Assembly (NCBI GenBank): GCA_026874595.1
Contig: CM049307.1
Coordinates: forward strand, 42,294,362 to 42,358,361
DNA from: Sipunculus nudus
Taxonomy: Eukaryota; Annelida; Sipuncula; Golfingiida; Sipunculidae
Length of the DNA: 64,000 bases
Direction: 5' to 3'
The notes under the pieces are model-generated. The model was not told the origin of the DNA. It did no database searches and was given only the letters and a program-made list of their open reading frames with translations. The first letter of the stretch is position 1; every line of letters begins with the position of its first letter. The translations under genes and the position numbers were made by a program. This document shows positions 36,701 through 51,700 of this stretch, piece after piece.

Positions 36701-39700
36701 TAATTACATTTATTCAATTCAACTTCACTTGAAGAAAAGTAGGAAATTTATTTAATAATTTTGAGATGCACAATTCCTTGGTTAACTAGATGTATACACG
36801 AGACCTAACTTCAAATCATATAGCTAATCTGGTAACCTCCGTATGCAACTTTGTACATTTAAGCCCTCATATAGTCAGAAATCATGCACTGCTGATAAAA
36901 CTTCAGCTTTAGCAGGAAAGCATGCGGTCTCCCCAGGCTGCAAGGTGGTGATTTCACGGAGAGGCAGAGTTCAAGTTAATTATAAAACAATATGCAGCAA
37001 CAATTCAATAATTCTTAAGAAGCACCTGGAATGTTCCAAAAACTTCTTATAAGTTATGATCTCTTGGGTGTTTGTTCATTTATTTATTTTGTATTCACCA
37101 GTCCCGTCAGCTGTAGAGACGCGGACCATGACCTACACCTGGCAATTATACATGTCGTTCGGTTCCCGAACATTGTAAATGATGTCATTATCCTTTGATG
37201 ATATATGTAATAGATGCCTATTTAAAGTAGTAATTTTCACTCCGAATCCCCGTCTGGTATGCCACATGTTGTGTGCTGTCTTTCCGCTAAAATCTTCTGT
37301 GTGATAGGAAAATTTCCTTGTGCTAATAAAACTGTCAATCAAACGTGAAAATGACAAGGTCGGTGGGTAAAAATAGAAGCCGACACCCTGTTGTATTTTA
37401 GGTCTTCGAAAGGGGCAAGTTTGAGACAAAGCCATCAAACATTTTGCAATATAGGTATATTTGTATACCTGCGTCTTTTAAATCTTATTTTACAGCAATG
37501 GAAAGGTACAATTAGATTTCAGTCTAATTTGTCCACCTGCATGATTTCTCGATCGTCATTTTGAATACACCATGCGCATGCATATCGAAAGTCCGCATCT
37601 TTGGTCTTAATATTTTACTTTCACTGTGTCACCGTCACTATATATATACGCTTTAGCTTCTAATTTAAGATTGGCGAATGCATTTTATTCATTTACTTGC
37701 ATGTATCATGACTGAGACTGACTCCGCCGTATGACTTTAAAGGATTATCATGACCACGACACATTTTCCATATTTAATCACTAGGCCATGCATGCAAGCG
37801 TTGACTGCATGGGTTTTGGGAGCGATATCAATATAAAGCGGCGTTTATACCGGGTGCACGTACGGTATATGCGATATATATGCAGTCTGTGGTTTACGTT
37901 ATGTATTTTTTATGAATATAGGCGGCGAATGAACCCGATTTGAGAAACTTTCATGGATGAAATATAAAAAGGAGTTATAAGTTCTGGTATTAGTGATCAG
38001 ATTTTATGTTTAAAAGGTACAAACATTTATAACTATTCCTTACAACAATGAATAGCCTGTTATAGGCAAACGTATTACAAAAAAAAATTATTTACTTCAA
38101 TTCATAATATAATAGGTTATATTTTTAAAATTTAGTTTGCTATGTGCCATATATATTTAAGGATGTTTTGCAGCTCCGCCCAAAATCTGTTTCACTGGCA
38201 GTGACAACTATACTGGTGTTTTTTCAATCACTAATGAAAATTATAATACGCACATAGGCCTATATATACACACACACACACAAAAGCGCGCACACGTGCA
38301 CGTACACATGTAGCCTATACATATACAGGAAGTACTACACATAAAAATTTTTAAAATCTGTTCAGTATGTGTTAAAACCGTAATAATACATATTTGTTCA
38401 AGTGTATAAGTCACTTACTGTCTTGTTTTACATATTCAAGGATCTGGGTGTATAGGCGTACAGTTCCACGTACGTCGTAAAATAATTACTTCAATATTTC
38501 ATGGAGTATAAAGTTATCTTTATATTTTACACTGGAAAATTAACTATATCCATATAATGTCTGGCTGTTTCTAATTTAAGACGGTATTAATTTTATTTTC
38601 AATCCAAAAAGCCTCTTAGAATGATTGACAGTTCTTGTGCACGGCCGATTGTGCCCGATTACGATTGTACATAGAATGTTTGGCACAGAAATGATCACTA
38701 GTAAACAATCAGACATCACATATATATATATATACGACATGATATATGACAGTATCTTCGATTTTTAGTTAAGAAAACATGTTAATATTTAAAATAAATA
38801 CTCATTTTATTATATGATATCGGTTAAAAATGGTTTTCCAGTGCCAGTACATGACACAGTAAGGAGGTCACGCAGATCACGTGCGTGGTGTCTGTCAGAC
38901 GCGTCAGTCAGTCGGACGGCGATCATTGGTCACAAGTTAAACCAATAAAAAAGGGGATAATATATGATCTTGGAAATGTTTAACGGAAGTTAAACCTGTA
39001 AACACACTGCACTTGATTTTGTCACCAGGATTGATTGCCAACATTTGGTAATTTACCGATTTCTGATGAATTTAGCGTAGGTATCTGATTTTACTCTCGC
39101 AGCCGACATGTTACCAGGGCCCATGTAACAAGGCCACGTGAGTGAAAGTCAATCATTTTTATATTTTTCCAACAAGTCTGCGTTCGTGCCAGTTTGGATC
39201 TTGGTCACATGTTAGAACAACACTTGACGTTTTTCTCTTTCATTTAAGTACAAATATGATGGATGACAATAAACATTTCACCCCCAAAACTTGCCCCAAT
39301 TACGGGTATGTAAAATGGGCTTTAGCGCGCCCGGGCGGGCGCCTTTGAACTCCAGGCCCGTGACAAACGCGCGCCCTGGCGGGCGTTATTGGAGTTTAAA
39401 GCCTTAACTGTCAAATACATGAAACTGGAGATCAGGCACAGTACACAGGTGGTCTTTATCTGATGGTCTATGGGGGGAGGTGTGAATTTCAATATCAGCA
39501 ACACTGCTCCACCTCAGGTGAAACTGACATGATGATGTAAGTTTCCAGGCACTTAAATGTACACTGTATTTACATTCCTGAGGGCCGGCACAGATTGGCT
39601 GTATAGCACCTCAAGCCAAAATCCTCCATCAGGTGGCATCAGTCAATCAGAAGAGAGGCTTCACCAATGATTCTGGTCATGGGCTGGGGGGATTTTGTGG

Positions 39701-42700
39701 ACAATGGGAACACTTAATCAATACAGCCAAGCACAGAGGTCACTTAATAACCAAGACAATATTGATGACCAAGACCTGCCCGCAGGCTAAGGCAAAATCA
39801 TCCTGCTGCCTTTTCAGCACCCAAGCTGCATAAATTCTGCTTTTGACTTTTAAGGCCTTAAATGACCAGACACTGTAAAGCATCTAAGGTCTCATTAGCA
39901 GATAGAACCCATAAAAAGCACTGAGATTTCCTGATTTCAACATTCTAGTGATTCAAAGAACAAGACTTAAGACACATTGGGACTGTGCTTTCACTTCTTT
40001 TGCATCTGACCTGTGGTAACTCCTTTAACTTCACTGCTGCATTAGATATGTCAATTTTTTTAAAAGACAAGGTGTAAGACAATTCGTTCAGCAAAACTAA
40101 TGGTCATGATTTTTTTAGTACTTTTGAGCATACTTAGTTATAGAGTCATACGCAGCATAATGCACAATTAATTGTTATCAATTATAAGGATACATGAACA
40201 ATGTCTCTTTACTGAATTTCTATTTTGAATATCAGAATCATCCTACATTAACATGGTAACAACCACTACTAAATCCACCAAACCACGATCACTATCATTA
40301 TTATCATAAACATCAAGGTAACCATTATTATCATCAAAGTTGCCAAAACTGTGATTACCATTAGTGCCTTCATCTTTATTATAAAAACTACCACAATGAC
40401 AGTTATTCAGCTACATCACCATAACCTAACACAGCAATCAATGATTAAAATACTGCTGCTATTATCATCAACATGATCAAAATATGGTACTGCTATTATC
40501 AACCTCAGCAAGATCAAAATATGGTACTGTGACTATCATCATCACCACAATTAAAATACTTCTGCTATCATCACAACCACAAACATACCACCACTTTAAA
40601 ACCACCAACACTATCATTATCACCATGACTACCAGATCATCACCACTATTGTCACCATCACTTTCATCATCGACACTTTTATCATCATCATGACTACCAG
40701 AATACCACCACTATTATCACAACTATTTTCCTCCAACCACTATCATTACCATCATTTCATCACCAATGTTATCATCATCACCACTTTCATCACCAATGTT
40801 ATCATCATCACCGCTTTCATCATCAGTCCTATCATCTTCACCGGATTACCACCATCATCATTAAAAATGTCATCATCACCACTACATTTATCATCACCAC
40901 TCTGTTCTTCACCCCTATCACCATCATCACTATCATCACCACTACTTTTATCATCACTTTCATCATCACCAGTATCATTATCACCACCACTATCATCACC
41001 ACCACTTTCAGCACCACCACTATCATCATCACCACTTCTTATCATTATTACTTTCATCATCACCGATTTTATCATCACCACTTTCATCATCACAAATTCC
41101 AACTTCACCACTATCATCACCACAACTTCATCATCACCATTTTCATCATCACCATTTTCATAACCACCACCATTATCATCATCACCACCACTTTACATGA
41201 ATTATAAAATTATCACTGAACATTCATAAACATGATAAAAATTGAAAAACAAATAATAAACTAATTTATTCCTTGACATGTTGCAGGTCTAGACTACTAT
41301 AAAGGTATTTTAATGGTTATAATAATGAACTGGGTGTCCAAATGCAGCTCTTTATACTTAAAATGGTGGGAGCAAATTTGAGTAGTAAAGACAGTATTAT
41401 GACAAGACAAACAGGTTGGTGTGACCAGAAGTGCTGAATTCACCATGCAGCTGGCAAATGTCATGGCAATATAATGTGTACCTCGCTACATATGTACTCC
41501 TGTACACTAGGGGTCAGTTCACCTGGCATGTGTAGTAAATCTACCGATGTTCCGTATCCACGAGAATCTGATCTGGAGGACCAGCTGAGGGCCGTTCCAC
41601 GAACCCTACTCAGTGTGTGTTTACGCTGGCACCCCCAATGATATTTGTTGCTGCTGGTGCTGCCCTGTTCATTATGACAGGCTGTGTCAGGGTGTTACTA
41701 CAGCCCCCAGCACTGTGAGAGTTGTACCAGGTAAGTCTGAGATTTGTACCCTGATATGTATATATTATATCTAAGTAGCAGCAATATACAGGTAGATAAT
41801 ACAGGTACACAAAGTGAGTCCGTGTTTATTATTAGACCATCCAATGATCCAGCAGGTGAGTATACAGACAAACCAGAGGTAGTACAGGTAAGTCTGTAAC
41901 CAGGTTAATGAGTAAATGATGTGTGTCATTATATGACACACAGGTATATAACAGGGGAGCCTGTGCTCATTTTTATCATTTGCATGTTAGACTGATTCAC
42001 TATGTGTACAAACACACACAAACACAGGCTGTATCCTCACTTAGTGCACATCTTAATCAGATTATATAAAACTGGTTTACTTTAGTTTGGAAGTAGTACG
42101 CTTTGTGACCATACTGCAGTTTGCAGAAAAGCCTAAATCGGTTTATTCAATGAAACTGGAGTTTGCTGTCTGCACTCGCTTGTACATCCAGTACACTGTG
42201 CTGAAAAAAGATAATCTATGGGAAAGACTGCTCCAAATGGTAGCAAAACTGGCCCCACACAGACTGATTTGCCTGTACACACTAGGAACCGGTTAAATGT
42301 AAACTGGAATAAAGTAAATCTAACCACTGTAGTCCACCTTTCATGGGAACTACAGTAAACAAAACAGATGTGGATTATTGGCATAGACAAAACCTATTTC
42401 AAATCTGGATTATCATAGTTCTGATTCAGTGTTTATAAGGAGTTCAAGAACAGATATAGACATGCCTCTTGTTTATTATCAGACTCTTGAAAGACATGTT
42501 ACATGATCAAAGTTATATACATGACATCTATCTGTATTCACTGAGTGTACAAATAAACTCCACACAGAATGACAGTAATACATCTGTTTTACACCTATAT
42601 TTAATTAATATCAAACAAAACAAAGTAGACGTTTGGGATTATAAATATTTATGTAAACCATTTCTAGTGTATTCTGTTTAAATGAAATTTGACTCTTAAA

Positions 42701-45700
42701 TTAACCATAAATCTAAAAGAAAGCACTAGTGCATCTGGGAATGGTTTTCTTAAGGCTATGACAGATTAAAGATAAAAAATTAAAAATAGAGTAAAATGTT
42801 ATGCAAATTAGAAGTATAGGAGACTGAGAATTAAATCTACAAGAAATCACTGTATACTTTTTAACAGTAAAACCCACAAAATTTTTATTTATTTAACTTG
42901 ATTAATGAGCCTTTAAACACCTGTTATCGCAGCTTACATCCCAATAAATGTCAGAAAAAAAACAAAAAAGCAATCCTGTTATAAATTTATAGCACAATAT
43001 GCTGTCATATAAACCAAGTAAATGTCAAGTTACATGACACTCAAAATCATCATGAATAATTCATGTGAAAAAAAAGCCTCAATAGGAATCAGTACTGCTG
43101 TAATAATAAGCTGCAGTGGCTGTTAGAGGCTGGCAGTAAGAAATGCTAGTTTTTGTCTCTCAGTACCAACAAGGCACTGACAGAAATAAAATGCAGCAGA
43201 GAATCAGGTGTACATTGCTGAGTGATTTTATAAACTGTGATGTAATAAAGATGAAGATGTGCTTAATCTCCGCGGCCATCAGCAGCCGATCCAACTGTGT
43301 CCTAAAACTGGTTACGTGCGGTAGCATGAATAAACAAATGTCAAATGTACCATGTTCAGCTTCATGTTCATAAGGGTTTCAAATTCCTGATATTCATGAC
43401 GTGGAAATTATTGTGAAAACGAAACCTTTGTGAACAAGGCACCTCAACTACACATTTGAACATTTTTATGTACCGTAGCTTCATTTGTATCTCATTTACA
43501 TTATCTATACTTGTAATGTTGTGTAATGTTACAAGGCAAAATTCTGATATTAGTAAACAGTAATATTAACAGATCTTTTATGTTATCTGTGAGAGAAAGA
43601 TGATATGAAAAATATGAAATCTTTTACATTATCTGCCTCTTATGAAAGAGAATTTAGACTCATTTGATGTTCACTGGGTTTTTCTCAAATGGCTAAGTTT
43701 TTTGTTTACATAAATAAGTTATACAATAAAAAATATACATTGTGTAGTTGACTGTATTGTGAGATCACAAAACACTGAAATCATGAAATTTCAACACAAT
43801 CTCTTGTGTGAGGTGGATAATCTTAGGGGTGGATACAGGGTTTTAAAAAGGGGAGCCAGTGCAGGTTGATTGGGAGGGGGCACTTCCTCCCATAGTGTAG
43901 AATTATTTTTGGAAAATTTAGGCTGTAATGGTACAATCTGGAGTTGTTGTAAAAGCATCATGGTGTGAAATGTGGCTTATTTTTTCTATTTCCTGATTTT
44001 TTGGCCCCCCTCCCCCAAATCTGCCCCTGATTCTGATACCCCAAATCTGGTATCTTGGTTTTTTTTCAGTGAGATTCACCTGCAAAAAGAAATTTAAGTG
44101 AAAACAAAAATACTTAAAAAAGACAGAGGGTCTTAGGTATAGGACACCCTCTTGACAAAAATGTTTAGCATATGGAGAATTTTTTTATAATTATTTACAA
44201 TGAAACCTCAGTTGCTTATCAGTGACATCTGGTGTTCATTCCGTGGACTACATAACACCTAGGGGAGTGTGCTCATATAGGAAACTCTTGTATGTTTTTA
44301 TCCTCATAAAAATACTAACGGCGGAAGCAAATGGTTGGAAGCAAATGGCAAATGTTTACTGCTATGAACAGCATTCAAGTCCACATACAATATCTCATGG
44401 TGGAACCCAAAGTAATGGATAGCAATTTTTAATAATACCATATGAAATAATACCATTAAGTTCTAAATATCCCTATTAATGGGACTGACAAATGTCACTC
44501 AAATTTAACAGTTTCTTGGTTATCCAGACTCTGTATGTGACTTTATAACTAACAGCTCTCTCAGGAATGTCTGGCAGTAAACAGGGTGACCCAGTGAGTA
44601 GTTTATAGTGTTCTCCAAGATACCCGGGATGAACCATCAGGGCACAGAACCTGGTAGTGCCCTCTACAGTCCCTCTTATCTGTAGTGTCCAGATTGCCAA
44701 ATCCCTTATTGCCCCTCCAATGTTTGAGTCTCTATGGTTGTGCTCTCATGTTTGCCGCTGTCCTTGTTGAAGGTCATCAACTATGAGTACCTCCTTTGAC
44801 AGTCAGTTGTAATCTTTAGTCAGTGTCAGTTGTTTTCCTCTGCCATCTTACTTTTTTAGTTAGATCATGGTTATATGTCATCCATGTCTATCTGTGTCCT
44901 GTCTGTTTATGTTTTTTTTTTCTGTTTGTTTGTGTGTCTGTGTATGAGAGATAATTTATTCACAGATAATTTGTGGAGCCTGGACCGTACCCCTGGTGGT
45001 GTAATGCTAATGGTGCTGGACTTGTGATCATGTGGTCATAGGTTTGAATCCTGTAGCCTCTGAGTTCTTGGCATAGACCCTTCAGCAAGGTCTCGGCCAC
45101 AAGTGTGCTTATGTCTACCCAGAAATACAAAGGGTAACTCATTAAGTGCCATATGCATGTGATGGGGCCCAAGCAACCTAAAAACCGTGTCTGGGGATTG
45201 TAGCACCCCAGGGAGCCACCACCAGGAAGTTAACTGTAAAGCCTTCTGATCCAGTTATTGGGAAACAGACATAAAACCTGCAACTTTTTTTTTATTTCAC
45301 ATGACTGATTTTCAGTGAGGACACAGAGATTTACAATATGCAGGAAAAATTATCTTTGAGCTGATGTGGATAAAAGAATGTTTTTGTCATTTAAACACAG
45401 TCTTTAAAAAAAAAAACAGTTAATACTTCTGACATCTGGTGGAAGAATATTACACTACAGACAGATATAATTATTAACTTTGGGAGCTCAAATAGCATAT
45501 GATGTTGTAGGAAATACTCATTAACTGAATGTAGTCCAGTTTGGTGATAATTTAAGGCTGGATGTCAAAGGTAAGTAGGTACTTTAATTATCTTTCAATC
45601 ACTGCTCTATCATTGGGTGCCCCCCCCCCTTAAAGTGATACCAATCATTATTCATGGGATGGCAAACAGCCAGTATGATCATATTTTCTATTCAGTGTGA

Positions 45701-48700
45701 TGTTTTAAGTTATTTGTTATTATTATGTATTATTATTACATGTTTTGTAGAGTGCTCAGTGAATACATATTAATCAAACAGATATTCTGTTGCACATAAT
45801 GTTCAAGCTAAAAGACAGTTCTGAGTGCATAGCAAGTGACATAAGCTTTCTGAGAAAGATATATACATGTATACATATACATTTTTTGGGGATTTCCTGA
45901 ATTGGGTGGAACATCTATTTTGTGAATGTGCTGAGGGAGCATGTTCCAGTGTTTTGGAGTAAAAACACAAAAGCATTGTTATGTTTTCAGGATGCTGGTG
46001 TTACTGTTTGATCTGAGAGCGTACTATGGTTTGGTTATCAGCTGACAAAAGTGATTCTGCAGGGAGAGGGCAGCCTGATGTACAGGCATTTCTGAACAAT
46101 GCTCAAGACTGCATTCTGCATTTAGTGGGTAGCCAATATAGATGTTTAAATACTGGTGTTCCTTTGTGACTTATCCCAATATACCAGTTCAGCACCAGTT
46201 TAGTTGCAGCATTTTGATTTCTCTACATTTTCTAAAGGTCTATATTTGGAAGACCCATTTAGATCTGTTGTAGTAATCAAGATTAAAGAGCATAAAACCA
46301 TTAGCACTTTGCTTGCAAGCAGGAAGTGTTAACAAATGGCGTATCATTCTTCATTTGTGCAAGTTGTGGGGAGCTGTCTGACATTTAAACTGTATCACAC
46401 ACTCCTGCGTTTTTCCCATGCTGACACCCAGGTGTTTTATAATTGGTGATTGACCCACATGACCCCCATTTACTGCATGTGATAAGCATTATTGTATCTT
46501 TTCCAAGCTGCTTCCTACCACCAAATAATATCAGTTTTGATTTAGAAGAATCCAGTGTAGATGGCTTGATTCCATAAAAAATGTTTGATTTTTTTCTAAT
46601 GAATATTCAAAACATTGAATTGTATGGATTTCTTCATCCCTGTCGTTATTTTGGAAGAATTTTTGTAAACCATGGTAATTTTCTAATTTCTACCATGTTT
46701 TCCTTGAAACAAATATTAATAATTATTAATTCAAAGCACACATTTTCATTTGAATTGAAAGATTATGCTATGTTAATATTGTGATTTCCTATAATTTATC
46801 TTTGAAGACTTGTAAAGAAATAAGTAAAAAAGATACAAGTAAGTGTGATGATTTATTTGTCTTCATAAGTATTTTCCATAAGCCTTCCCTATGATATTGG
46901 TCTTTATTTAAATTTAACAACTTAAAAAATAAATAGATCTGTGACATGTTTTACATAGCTACATTATCTCTGTTCTCATATCTGCTTTTCATGACTTCTC
47001 TTGTCAATCAGTGAGCCGTTATATCTGCTATTATGTGAGGACCAGCACACAGTTATAAGCCTGTTTGATGTTTTATATTATTATCTAATCAATGTATTGT
47101 TTTCATGATAACAGATGTTATCAGCGATATAAACACTGCCCTGACTGCTCTGGTAGCTGAGGTAATGGCTGATACATCCAGTATTGTTATGCTAGGAATC
47201 ATGTTTCCTGCTGCTTTCACCTACAACCAGACTGCAGCTGGTGGTGTCAGTCATTCACCAGCACTGCCACAGCTCTGCCAGCTAATAACCCAAGGTATAT
47301 ATTTAACCCAACCATCTGACTGATATCACCTGTCCATCTGCTAGCAAGGTAACCACATGCCATAGTTACCACTTGCCATGGCAACCATATGCCACTTCAA
47401 AAAAAAAATAAAAGGTTTGGCATTTTCACCAAAATCTATTGCTCATTCTTTTCAACACCGCACTTCTTGAATGAAATGCCAGGAATAGTTTGTATATGAG
47501 TCCTTGTGTTCCACTGAAATGTCAAAATATTTATTATGAAAACCATGCATGTTAATAACATATTAGTACTTTTGTTTAATGTCACAAGAGCTGCATTGGA
47601 ACCTTGCATGTAATGATGATTTCCAGGTCATTTTGACCTGTGTGATATTTGGTAGTCAGAATACAATATCTATTAATGCATACCTGTGGGTGAAGAATGT
47701 AAATGGAAAGAGACACAGAAATAATAAGTGCCCAAAAAAATTGAGGAAAAAGATAATATTTCTTATCCAAAGAAATTTTTCTGTTGAAAAGAAATCCTTC
47801 AAGATATTTTTTCTTGTTTTAAGGCAGCATGTTCAAAGTCAAGAAAATACTTCAAGATGTTTCCCAAGACGAGATATATTATCTTATCATAAGGGAAATT
47901 TCCTTCATCATGATATCCCAAGATATCATTTCTTGCAATAAGGGATCTTTTTCTGATAGCAAGAAAAATTATATGATCAGAAGAAAAATTTTCTTTACAG
48001 AATATTTTCTATACCATAAAAAGAAAAAAAGTTCTTTTACCACTCCAATTTTCTCACCCTTATATATTTTTTCTCACAGTAAGAAATTATAGGGAGTGGA
48101 GCAAGAAAATTAATCTTTTCAAGAAAATTATTTTTTGGCATTTTCTGGAAGTGTGATACATGAGGATGGAAATATAAAGACTATATTGAGAGAAAGAGAA
48201 AAGAATATAGAAAAGAAAGAAAGAATAAAAAATATGATGTAAGCTTGAAACAGACAGATCAATATAGAGAAAATGGCTTAAGAGAAAAAGACAAGAAAAA
48301 AGAGGAATGACACAGTATAAAAGAAGATGTAAGAAGATAAAATAAATAACTAATCACAATTTTACAATCAAAATGGTTTAGACCGTTGGACTAGCAGAAC
48401 TACATAATTGGTATTATCATATGTTTTCATGATACCATGAGCCATCATATTATTAACTGGAAACAGTCCTTACTGTACATGAAGTGGCCTAACATTAAAG
48501 GAAACAAAATACAAAAACAATCTGCAGGTGTCCTGGAAGCTGTTTAGATTGATAGGTTTCAAAGTATGTTTGGAGTTACTCTGGTGAACTTTGATAGTTT
48601 GTCTACTTTTATACATCTCTACTGTGGCATCCTGTCATGTGACTATAAAAAGGCTCATGTGACTTATTTCATCCACATTATTTTTTTTGTCCACCCCACA

Positions 48701-51700
48701 TCAACCACTACAAACATCACATCTGGAACCTTGGAGCCAGGCACTATTTTATAGAAAATAAACATGTGCCACAGAAGTGATTTACAAACAGAGGGCAGAG
48801 CACACTTTTACCACCTATTTATATCAAGCATGCCCTGGATTTTAGATGCTATAGGAGTGTTTTCTTTTTTTGTCTAACTAAAGCACTCATGTTGTCTGTG
48901 TCCATGGATGTCTCGATTCTTATGTCAATATTAATGTAATTAATATGGAATCAAAATTCATGCCATTCCTCCCAATATCTTCTCTGAAAGGCTTCAGTGT
49001 TTCAATAAAATTATCTCCCAGGACACTTGTTGAAAAAAACTCTGTCCTCTTCAAGTATCTACGAAGAAGACTTGCTTTATTATAAATCAAACAGACTTGA
49101 TGACACTTTATACATCAGAATAAGATTTCTAGCACACTGATCTATGATGCTGCCAATTTATACAATATCCTGTGTACAATGGTTGCCACTGCCAGGTATG
49201 CCATGCCACATATATATTTGCAACTTTAATGACACCTATATAAGAATTGTCCAATAGTTCAAAGGAACATTCTGAAAAGCATCTTAGGAAGGACCAACTG
49301 TCTTCTACAAACTGATAAAAATTAGTGTTTTCTTCTTCCTAGTTTGAGAGGGTTTTTTGTGTTGGACTGTGTATTTTCTGATGAGCTGTGTATTTTCTGT
49401 TGGACTGTGCATTTTCAGTTGGACTGTATATTTTCTGTTGGACTGTGCATTTTCAGTTGTGCTGTGTATTTCTGTTGGACTGTGCATTTTCAGTTGTGCT
49501 GTGTATATTCTGTTGGACAGTGCATTTTCTGTTGGACTGTGCATTTTCTGTTGGACTGTACATTTACAGTTGGACTGTGCATTTTCAGTTTGATTGTGGC
49601 GTTCCTTTTAGAAACTGATATTTTTTTGTTGAAAGGGTTTGCTTCTGTCAGAACAATATTTTTTGTAAGACCAAGTTTTTTTGTTATAGAAGGAGAGTTT
49701 TTTGTAGAAGAAGAGTTTTTTTTTATCAATGGAGATGGATTATTATTTGTCAGACTTTTTACAGTGGGAGAGGGAAGTTGCTGTTTGAGGAGCTCACTAT
49801 TCCTGAAGGGTTTTATTTTGCTCCTAACCCTGTATCTTTCACTTCCAGTCTTCATTGTACAGTATTGCACTCATTAAGTATGGCATTATCATATTAATTT
49901 CCAACTATTTCAAGGACTAAATGTGATCGACAATGCACAGCAAGCATTACAGACATGAAAAGCCAGCTTTAATTAAAATTCAGGGTTCAAGAAGAACTAG
50001 TGATTTTGACTTAAGCGCAATTTAGTTTTTCTGCTGTTTTGTGGTGACTTTGTGAGCATATAGGCTTGAATAATTTATCTTCTTTCTTGTAAAAGTAATT
50101 ACAGCTGTCCCTGCTGACATTTAGGTAATTATCTTCTGAGGAATGTAATTGGCTTTATAAAAAGAAAGGCAGTGTTTCTGCAAGAACCAGGCCTTTAGAA
50201 ACAGACCTAAAGTCTGCTGTGATTCTCATCATTATTCATGGTTTCTCATGATTTTTTGGTAACTGTGATAAGGACAGCTGATAGCAAGGACTGTACTGAG
50301 CAAGTTCATAAGGCTGTGCCTGATAAAGACTTCTGTGCAGCAACTAATTAATAAAACAATACAATTTCATATTACTTATTGGGCATGCTATATCCCACAA
50401 TGCATCTCTAAAAATGCATTTAACACATACAAGAAAAATATATAATGAACAGATTTTCCAAGAAACAACATATCATTTTATAAAAGATTTAAAGCCAGCT
50501 ATTTGCCTGCCTTTTCCATAGAATTCCTGTGGTTTCTGACTTACTCTGTGTGATTGTTAATGAACTCTAGGTCAATCTTGCCAAAGAAAAGTTCTGATTG
50601 TGCCTCTGTGACGGCTGTATGAGCTTGTTACATACAAGCTGTTAGTAAACACAGCAATGTTGAATGAATGAAGTCATATGGTGTGAATCCTTACTACCAA
50701 CCTCTTATTGGCTCTCTATCTATGACACCAATCACAAGAAAGTTTGAGTGGGTGAGGCACATGTTAATGCAAAGCAACTGTCAATCATGGTTAAAATGCC
50801 GACACCTGCTGATGGACAGTATGAATGTCGATCGAATTTCATTTAATGTGACAGTGATGAGCTCCTGCTTTATTTGTAATCAAATAAGAACCATTTCTAA
50901 TTGCTGAATAATTTTCAGGCCCAAGTAATGAAATGTGGTAGCTTTTTCCCAGCAGTTTTCTCCTCTTGCACATGAGAGTGTAATGATCATTCCATTGATA
51001 TAGGCACAATCAGACAAATAACTTAAGGATCAAATTAAACAATCAGCAACATCGGGTAATAACTTTCATTATGGAAATTAACAGCATCTACATGGAGACT
51101 GACACAGATTAAGAATGTAATATAAGGGCTATTTTTCTAGCACATGAAGGGCTTGCATCTTCACACTAACCAGCCCGAGCCAAAAAAACACAGGCAACTG
51201 CCCACTACCCCTTAAAATTTCAAACCCTGGCAAACAGAGAACCATGTAACCTAAGGTGTTTTTTTATATGTGTAGAAAATGAAAGGTCAGTACCTGCAAA
51301 ATGCATTTTGCATAACTCTAGTTTATCTGACTTGCCACCAGATGTCCCTGTTGGATGTTTTATTTTGGTGTACCTTCCATGTTGTAAATGTGTGGATATA
51401 AACAAAATGAACAGCATGTTGACCTATTCTGGACTATTTTTTTAAGGTTTAAAGGATTACCTTTAGCTAACAGATGTCAGATATCAGAATTGGCACCTTT
51501 AAAGGAATTAAAGGTCCAAAGGACAATCACAAAAGAGGAATATATTTTCTTTGTTAATGATGATAAGATCACAGCTGCAATTTTTATTTTGTAAATTCTA
51601 TGATTATAATACATAGTGTTGAAGAACTATTTATCAGCCTATGTGTTACCTCTGTACAGAAATCAGGGTTGATGTTTTGCAATATTTGAAATTTGTCCAA

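Noticed and set aside
37133-37438. 101-codon minus-strand open frame in the CpG-richer interval
   Set aside because: No recognisable domain, no clear splice borders and no match to RAP1GDS1. Kept out of the annotation though transcript data could revive it.
40484-41163. Ser/Thr/His-rich open frames around the (TCA)n tract
   Set aside because: Low-complexity trinucleotide sequence; frames are open on both strands for compositional reasons.
44983-45060. A functional tRNA gene
   Set aside because: A and B boxes are present, but the sequence does not form a cloverleaf I can support and has a SINE body and tail shared with a second copy.
49305-49877. Overlapping frames of 76 to 177 codons (CWTVHF repeats)
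   Set aside because: A 19-bp minisatellite cycles through all three frames; there is no independent coding evidence.
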